Source: Okeanomitos corallinicola TIOX110 (GTDB lineage: Bacteria; Cyanobacteriota; Cyanobacteriia; Cyanobacteriales; Nostocaceae). Taken from it: a DNA stretch of 64,000 nt. The DNA is taken from assembly GCF_038050375.1 (NCBI RefSeq), contig NZ_CP150886.1:62001-126000 (forward strand), in the 5' to 3' direction. Shown piece after piece: positions 53,601 to 62,600 of the stretch; within the stretch, counting starts at the first letter, position 1, and each line of letters opens with the position of its first letter. The notes below the pieces were generated by a model. That model saw only the letters and a program-made list of their open reading frames with translations, searched no databases and was not told the origin of the DNA. The position numbers were made by a program, and so were the translations under genes.

Positions 53601-56600
53601 AACAGGAAAACCCAAAGGAGTCAGTGTAAAACACAAAGGAGTAAACCGCTTAGTTGTCAACACAAATTACATTCAAATAGGAGCAAAAGACATAATAGCA
53701 CAAGCATCAAACTCAGCATTTGACGCAGCAACATTTGAGATATGGGGAGCATTATTAAACGGAGCAAAATTAGTAGGAATAAGCAAAGAAACAGCACTAT
53801 CACCGAGAGAATTTGCTAACAGAATAAAAACAGAAGGAATTAGTGTATTATTCCTAACAACAGCATTATTTAACCAAATAGCAAAAACAGAACCAACAAC
53901 ATTTAGTACACTGCGTTATTTATTATTTGGAGGAGAAGCAGTAGATATTAAATGGGTGCAAGAAATAGTTAAAAAAGGCAAACCAGAAAATCTATTACAC
54001 GTCTACGGACCAACAGAAAACACCACATTTACAACATGGTATTTAGTAGAAGAAATTGCCGAAGAAGCAACAACAATACCAATAGGAAAAGCAATTTCTA
54101 ACACAGAAATATATGTATTAGACCAGAACTTACAACCAGTACCAGTAGGAGTACCAGGGGAATTATATATAGGAGGTGCAGGTTTAGCTACAGGTTATTT
54201 AAACCGTCCAGAATTAACAGCACAGACATTTATAAATAACCCCTTTGATAATGGGAAAACCAAACTTTATAAAACAGGGGACTTAGTAAGATATTTAGCG
54301 GATGGAAATATTGAATATATCAGTCGGATAGATAACCAAGTTAAAATAAGAGGTTTCCGAATAGAATTAGGAGAAATAGAAACAGTTCTCAATCAAAATG
54401 AAAATGTACAAACATCAGTAGTTGTAGTTAGAGAAGATAACCCTGGATATAAAAAGTTAGTAGCTTATATCGTCTCAGAAACAAAATTCACAACCAACGA
54501 ATTGAGACAATATTTAAAAGGAAAACTACCAGAATACATGATACCCAGTAACTTTGTGTATCTGGACAATTTACCATTAACACCCAACGGAAAAGTAGAT
54601 AAACGTGCTTTACCTGTACCTAGTTTTAATCTAGAAATAGAAGAAAAATATATAGCACCAAAAACAGAAATAGAAACCAAACTAGCAGAAATTTGGCAAC
54701 AAGTATTAGGAATAGAAAAAATAGGAATAAATGATAACTTCTTTGAACTAGGTGGAGACTCAATTCTCAGTATTCAAATCATAGCAAAAGCCAAACAACA
54801 GGGAATAGAAATCACATTAAAACAGCTATTTGCGAATCAAACCATAGGAGAATTAGCAGCAGTAGCAGGAACAATTAAAACCCTAGAAATAGAACAGGTC
54901 ACAGTTAGTGGAAACTTCCTCTTAACACCAATTCAAAAATGGTTCTTGGAGCAAAATAGACCAGAAACCCATCACTTTAACCAAGCATTTTTACTAACAG
55001 TACCAGCAGAAATAGATAGAAATAAAATAGAGAAAACTTGGCAAGAAATCATCAATCATCATGACGCTTTAAGATTGAGATTTACAGAAACAGAAAATCA
55101 ATGGAAAGCAACACATAGTGAACCAATAGAAACTTTTGAAATTGAATACTTTGATATTTCCGAAGTTACAGAAACAGAAAAAACAGAAATAATAGAAACC
55201 ACAGCGGATACACTGCAAGCAAGTTTAGACCTAGAATCTAATCTAGTCAAAGTGGGATTATTTAAACTAGGAGAAAATCAACCAGGAAGACTATTAATAA
55301 TAATTCATCACCTAGTAGTAGATGGAATATCTTGGAGAATATTATTAGAAGACCTAGAAACAGGATATCAACAACTAAATCAAAATCAGAAAATCCAACT
55401 ACCAGCAAAAACCACATCCTTTAAAACCTGGAGTGAGAAGTTATCAGAATATGCACAAACAGAAACATTAAAATCAGAAATTGATTATTGGGTAAATAAA
55501 TCAAACAGTGCAATTAAATCAATTCCTGTAGATAAAGAAGGTGAAAACACCTTATCATCAACTCAAAACATTGCAGTATCATTAAACAAAGAAGAAACAA
55601 CAGCATTATTACAACAAGTACCAAAAGCGTACAAAACACAGATTAATGATATTTTATTAACAGCATTAACTCTGGTTTTGAGTAAGTTGACAAAATCAAA
55701 ATCTGTATTATTCAACTTAGAAGGACATGGAAGAGAAGATATACTTGATGGTGTAGATATATCTAGAACCATTGGATGGTTTACAACTATGTTCCCTGTA
55801 GTTGTAAATGTTGAAAATGCAGACTTTAACAGTAATAACAACTTAGGAAACATCATCAAATCAGTAAAAGAACAACTGAGACAAATACCCAATAAAGGTA
55901 TCGGATATGGTGTACTGCGTTATTTGAGTGATGCAGAAATTAGTAACCAACTGGAAAAATTAGCACAAGCAGAAATTAGCTTTAACTATTTAGGACAATT
56001 TACCCAAACCTTAAATACATCATCGTTGTTATCATCTGCGGAAGAGTCTAGTGGACAATTCCAAAGTTTATTAGGAAACAGAGAAACCCTATTAGATGTA
56101 AATGCGATAATTGCAGATGAACAGTTACAAATTAACTGGACTTATAGTAATAACATTCATGAACAAACAACAGTTGAAAATATCGCAGATGAATTTATTA
56201 CTACACTACAAACAATCATTAATCATTGTTTAAAACCAGAGAATGTAGGATATACACCTTCAGATTTCCCATTAATAAAACTGAATCAACAAGAATTAGA
56301 TGGAATTGTAGCTAAACTCAACTTAGAGAATATTGAGGATATTTACCCCTTATCACCAATGCAGTCGGGGATGTTATTTGAAAGTTTATATGCTTTAAGT
56401 GAGGGTGTATATTTTGAACAAATCACCTGTACATTTAATGGTGATTTGAATGTAACAGCTTTTAGTAAAGCATGGCAAAAATTAGTAAATCATCATCAAA
56501 TATTCCGCACTGCATTTATTTGGGAATCATTAAGTGAACCTGTACAAGTTGTGCAGAAAGATGTAACTATAAACGTTGAAATTCAAGACTGGAGAAATTT

Positions 56601-59600
56601 ATCAACAACAGAACAAGAACAACAAATAGAACAGTTTTTACAGGATGAAAGAAAACAAAGTTTCCAACTTGATAAAACTCCATTGATGAGATTGTATTTA
56701 CTGCAATTGAGTGATGAAAGCTATCAATTTGTGTGGAACTTCCACCACATATTACTTGATGGTTGGTCTTTACCTTTAGTGTGGGAAGATTGGTTTAATT
56801 ATTATCATGCAATTGCTGAAGGTGTAGATACTAAATTAAAACCAACCATTAATTACAGTAACTATATTGCTTGGTTACAGGAACAACAACAACAAAATTT
56901 AGCCCAGGAATTTTGGCAAAATAAATTAAGTGGTTTTGAATCACCAACTCCCTTAGTCGTAGATACACCCTTATCAAATCGTCAACAGTCTGCATATCAA
57001 GAACAAATTGCCTATTTAACAGTTGAAAAAACAAAAGTAGCAACAGAATTTATCAGACAGCATCAATTAACAATGAATAATTTAGTGCAGGGTGTCTGGG
57101 GTTTATTATTATCTCGTTACAGTCAAGAAAATGATGTAGTCTTTGGTGCAACTGTCTCCGGTCGTCCTCCATCTTTGACTGGTGTAGAGTCAATGGTAGG
57201 GTTGTTTATTAATACCTTACCTGTGAGATTACAAGTTGCAGAAAATATTGATGTTTTATCTTTATTGAAGCAATTACAACAGCAACAGATAGACTCAGAA
57301 CAGTTTGCTCATTCTCCATTAGTGGAAATTCAAGGATGGAGTGAAGTTCCTAGAGGTACTGGTTTATTTAATAGTATTGTCGTCTTTGAAAATTATCCCA
57401 TTGATTCTAATAATGTCGAAACCGACGCAAAATTAACTATTACTAATTCCAGAGGAATTGAACATACTAATTATCCCTTGACTATTATTTCTGGCCCTGG
57501 TGAACAATTAATTATCAAGATTAGTTATGATAATAGTCACTTTGATGCAGAAACAATTACCAGAATGTTGGGACATTTTCAAACTTTGTTATCAGAAATA
57601 GTAGAAAACCCAACAGCAGAAATACACCAACTACCAATATTAACAGAACCAGAAAAACAAACATTATTAATTAATTGGAATAACACAGAAACAACATATC
57701 CAGAAAAAACAGTAATTCAACTATTTACAGAACAAGTTGCAAAAACACCAGATGCAACAGCAGTAATATTTGAAAATCAACAATTAACCTATTCAGAACT
57801 AAACGAAAAAGCGAACCAACTAGCACATCATTTAACATCCTTGGGAATAGGTGCAGATAGCATAGTAGGAATATATATAGAACGTTCCCTAGAAATGATA
57901 ATAGGGATATTAGCAACATTAAAAGCGGGAACTGCTTACTTACCAATAGACACAGAATATCCAAAAGAACGGGTAAATTATATGTTAGAAGATGCAAAAA
58001 TCAACATCTTACTAACACAAGAAAACCTCAAACAACAAATAGAAAATCAACAAATTAATACAATTTGTTTAGATACAGAATGGGAAAGAATTAATAACAG
58101 CAGTCAAGAAAATATCAACGTAGAAATTACATCAAATAACCTAGCTTACATAATATATACAAGTGGTTCAACAGGAACACCAAAAGGAGTAGAAATAACC
58201 CATAAAGGACTCACAAACCTGGTAAATTGGCATCAAAAACAATTTAAAATTACATCAGCAGATAAAGCTACTCAACTAGCAGGAACAGGGTTTGATGCAG
58301 CAGTCTGGGAAATATGGCCATATATAACCGCAGGTGCAACATTATATCTAGTTAAAAAAGAAATATTAGTATCACCAGAAAACCTCAAACAATGGTTAAC
58401 AGAAAATCAAATAACAGTTAGCTTCGTACCCACACCCATCACCCAAGAACTATTAAAATTAGACTGGGAAAACGAGAATACAAAATTAAAACCAAAATTA
58501 AGATATTTACTCACAGGAGGAGATAAATTAACTCAACATCCAACAGAAAAAATACCATTTGCAGTAGTCAACAACTATGGCCCAACAGAAAATACAGTAG
58601 TTACAACATCTTGCATATTAGAACCACAAAAACAACAAACATCACCCAGCATTGGAAAACCAATAGACAACACCAAAGTATATATATTAGATAAAAACCT
58701 GCAACTCGTACCCATAGGAGTACCAGGAGAATTATATATAGGTGGTCAAAATTTAGCAAAAGGATATTTAAACCGTCCAGAACTTACCGCACAAACATTT
58801 ATTCCTAACCCCTTTGATAATGGAAACAGTAAACTTTACAAAACAGGGGACTTAGTAAAATATTTAGAAAATGGAAACATTGAATATTTGGGAAGAATTG
58901 ACAACCAAGTTAAAATACGAGGTTTTAGAATTGAGTTAGGAGAAATAGAAACCGTACTCAGTCAAAATTCAGATATTCAAGCATCTTGTGTAATAGTTCG
59001 TGAAGATAACCCCGGAGATAAACGGTTATTCGCTTATATAGTTTGTGAAAACTCCTTAGAAACCAGCGAACTCAGACGATATTTAAAAGGTAAATTACCA
59101 ACATATATGATACCCAGTGCTTTTGTATATTTGGAAAATTTACCTTTGACAGCAAACGGAAAAATAGATAGACGTGCATTACCCGCACCAACAATAAATA
59201 CAGAAATTGTAGATAATTATCTTGCACCACGCACACCTACCGAGGAAATATTAACCACAATTTGGCAACAAGTATTAAAAGTTGATAGAGTGGGAATTAA
59301 TGATAACTTCTTTGAATTAGGTGGACATTCATTATTAGCAACACAATTAGTTTCCCGCATTCGTGATAGTTTGCAAGTAGAAATAGCTTTACAAACTGTA
59401 TTTACAGAAACAACAATTTCCCAATTAGCACAAGTAATCGAGCAACTACAAAAACAAGAATTACAACTTGCAGCACCAGCGATATTACCCAGATTAGAAA
59501 ATACTGAAATACCCCTATCTTTTGCCCAACAAAGATTATGGTTTTTAGACCAATTAGAACCCTTGAGTTCTTCCTATAATTTACCTGTGTCATTAAAATT

Positions 59601-62600
59601 AACAGGTCAACTGTCAATTCCCACTTTAGCAATAAGTTTGCAAGAAATCATCAATCGTCATGAATCATTACGCACCAACTTTAGAGCAGGTTTAGGAACA
59701 GCTACCCAATTTATTCAGCAACAAATTAACTGGCAATTATCAATAATTGACCTACAACATTTACCACTAGAAGCAGCAGAAACAACAGGTCAAGAATTAC
59801 TGCAACAACAATTAATTCAACCCTTCAATTTAGCAGATGATATCTTAATTAGAGCTACATTAGTAGTGCTATCAGAAACTGAACACCTGTTACTAATTTG
59901 TATGCACCATATAGTTTCTGATGGTTGGTCTATGGGTGTGTTTGTCGGTGAATTAGCAACAGTTTATAATGCTTATTTACAAAATCAACCATCACCATTA
60001 ACACCCTTACCAATACAATATGCTGACTTTGCAATTTGGCAAAGAAACTGGTTACAAGGTGATGTTTTAGAACGACAATTAAATTACTGGAAACAACAAT
60101 TAGAAACCGCACCTAAATTCTTACCATTACCCACAGATAGACCTAGACCAGCAGTACAAACCTTTGCGGGAAGTTATCAAGAATTTGCACTTTCTGAAGA
60201 GTTAAGTAATCAACTAATTGCACTTAGTCAAAAGCAAGGTGTCACCTTATTTATGACACTGTTTGCAGCTTATAATATCTTGCTTTATCGCTACACAGGA
60301 CAAACAGATATATTAGTTGGTTCTCCCATTGCAAATAGAAACCAAAGAGAAATAGAAGGGTTAATTGGTTTCTTTGTGAACACCTTAGTCTTCAGAACTC
60401 AACTCTCAGAAAATCCCAGTTTTAATGAATTATTAACTCAAATTAGAACCACCGCATTATCAGCTTACGCACACCAAGATTTACCCTTTGAAATGTTGGT
60501 GGAAGCATTACACCCAGAACGGGATTTGAGTTATACACCGTTATTCCAGGTGATGTTTATTCTTCAGAATGCACCAATATCAGATACAGAATTAACAGGT
60601 TTAGAAGTGAGTGCATTAGCAATAGAAACCACCACCGCTAAATTTGATTTAACATTATCAATGGAACAAACTACTACCGGAATTAGAGGAGGTTGGGAAT
60701 ACAATACTGACCTATTTGATAGTAGTACCATTGAGAGAATGACAGGTAATTTAATAACTGTATTATCTGCAATTGTCGAAAATCCCCAAACCAGAATTAA
60801 TCAATTACCAATTCTCACAGCAACAGAAAAACAAACATTATTCATCGTCTGGAATCATACAACAGTAGAATATCCTCAATATCAATGTATTCATCAACTA
60901 TTTGAGGAGCAAGTTCAAAAAACACCGGATGCGGTAGCGGTAGTATTTGCAAATCAACAATTAACCTATAGAGAATTAGATGAAAAAGCTAATCAATTAG
61001 CAAATTATTTACATTCTTTAGGAGTAACTACAGATGTTTTAGTAGGAATATCTGTAGAACGTTCTTTAGAAATGGTAATTGGACTTTTGGGAATATTAAA
61101 AGCTGGTGGTGCTTACCTCCCATTGGACCCTGAATATCCTACAGAACGTTTACAATTTATCCTCGAAGATGCACAGGTGAGATTTTTACTCACACAACAA
61201 AATTTAGTTAATTATTTACCCACAAACCAAGCACAAATCATCTGTTTAGATAGTGATTGGGATATCATTTCTCAAGCAAGTGCAAATCATTTATCTACTC
61301 AAGTACGAGGAAATAATTTAGCTTACGTTATCTACACATCTGGTTCAACTGGTAAACCTAAAGGTGTACAAATTGTTCATCATGCTGTGGTTAATTTCTT
61401 GACAGCAATGCAGCAACAACCAGGAATTACCCAAGAAGATATACTCTTAGGAGTAACGACAATTTCCTTTGATATTGCAGCTTTAGAAATCTTCTTACCG
61501 ATGACTGTAGGCGCTCGTTTAATTATTGCTAGTCGTCAAGTAACTATAGATGGTCAAAAATTAGCTGAATTACTGCTTAATTCTCAAACCACCATCATGC
61601 AAGCAACCCCAGCAACGTGGAGATTACTGTTAGAAAATAACTGTGATTTGAGCAACTTAAAAATACTCTGTGGTGGTGAAGCATTACCTGGAGACCTTGC
61701 TCAAAAATTATCTAACCAAGGTGCGAGTTTGTGGAATCTTTATGGACCAACTGAAGCTACAATTTGGTCATCTGTATATGAAATCAAACCAGAAAATGAT
61801 TTAATTTCCATCGGTCGGCCAATTAATAATACTCAGTTTTATGTATTAGACCAAAACTTACAACCAGTACCAGTTGGTGTACCAGGAGAATTACATATAG
61901 GTGGTGCAGGTTTAGCAAAAGGTTATTTAAACCGTCCAGAATTAACCGCTGAGAAATTTATTGCTAACCCCTTTGATAATGGTAAAACCAAACTTTATAA
62001 AACAGGGGACTTAGTAAGATATTTACAAGATGGCAATATTGAATATATTAGTCGGATAGATAACCAAGTTAAAGTTAGAGGTTTCAGAATAGAATTAGGA
62101 GAAATTGAAACCTTACTCAGTCAACAAGAAAATGTACAAATTGCTTGTGTAATTGTTAGAGAAGATACCCCTGGAGACCAACGTTTAGTTGCTTATATTG
62201 TCCCCCAACCACAACAAACACCAACTCCTAATATTCTGCGTCAATTCCTCAAAGCTAAACTACCAGATTATATGATTCCTAATACCTTTGTAATTTTGGA
62301 ATCTTTACCTTTAACACCTAATGGAAAAATAGATAGACGTGCTTTGAGTGTACCAACTCCCACCCATCATATAGATAGCTTTGTTGCTCCCCGTACAGAT
62401 TTAGAATTGCAATTAGCACAAATTTGGAATGAAATTCTCAAAGTCGAAAATGTGGGAGTAAAAGATAATTTCTTTGACTTAGGAGGTCATTCTCTCTTAG
62501 CTACTTATTTAATGGCACAAATTAGAGAAAAAATAGGAAAAGAAATTCCCTTAGCTGCACTTTTCCAACATCCGACAATAGAAGAATTAGCAATTACCCT

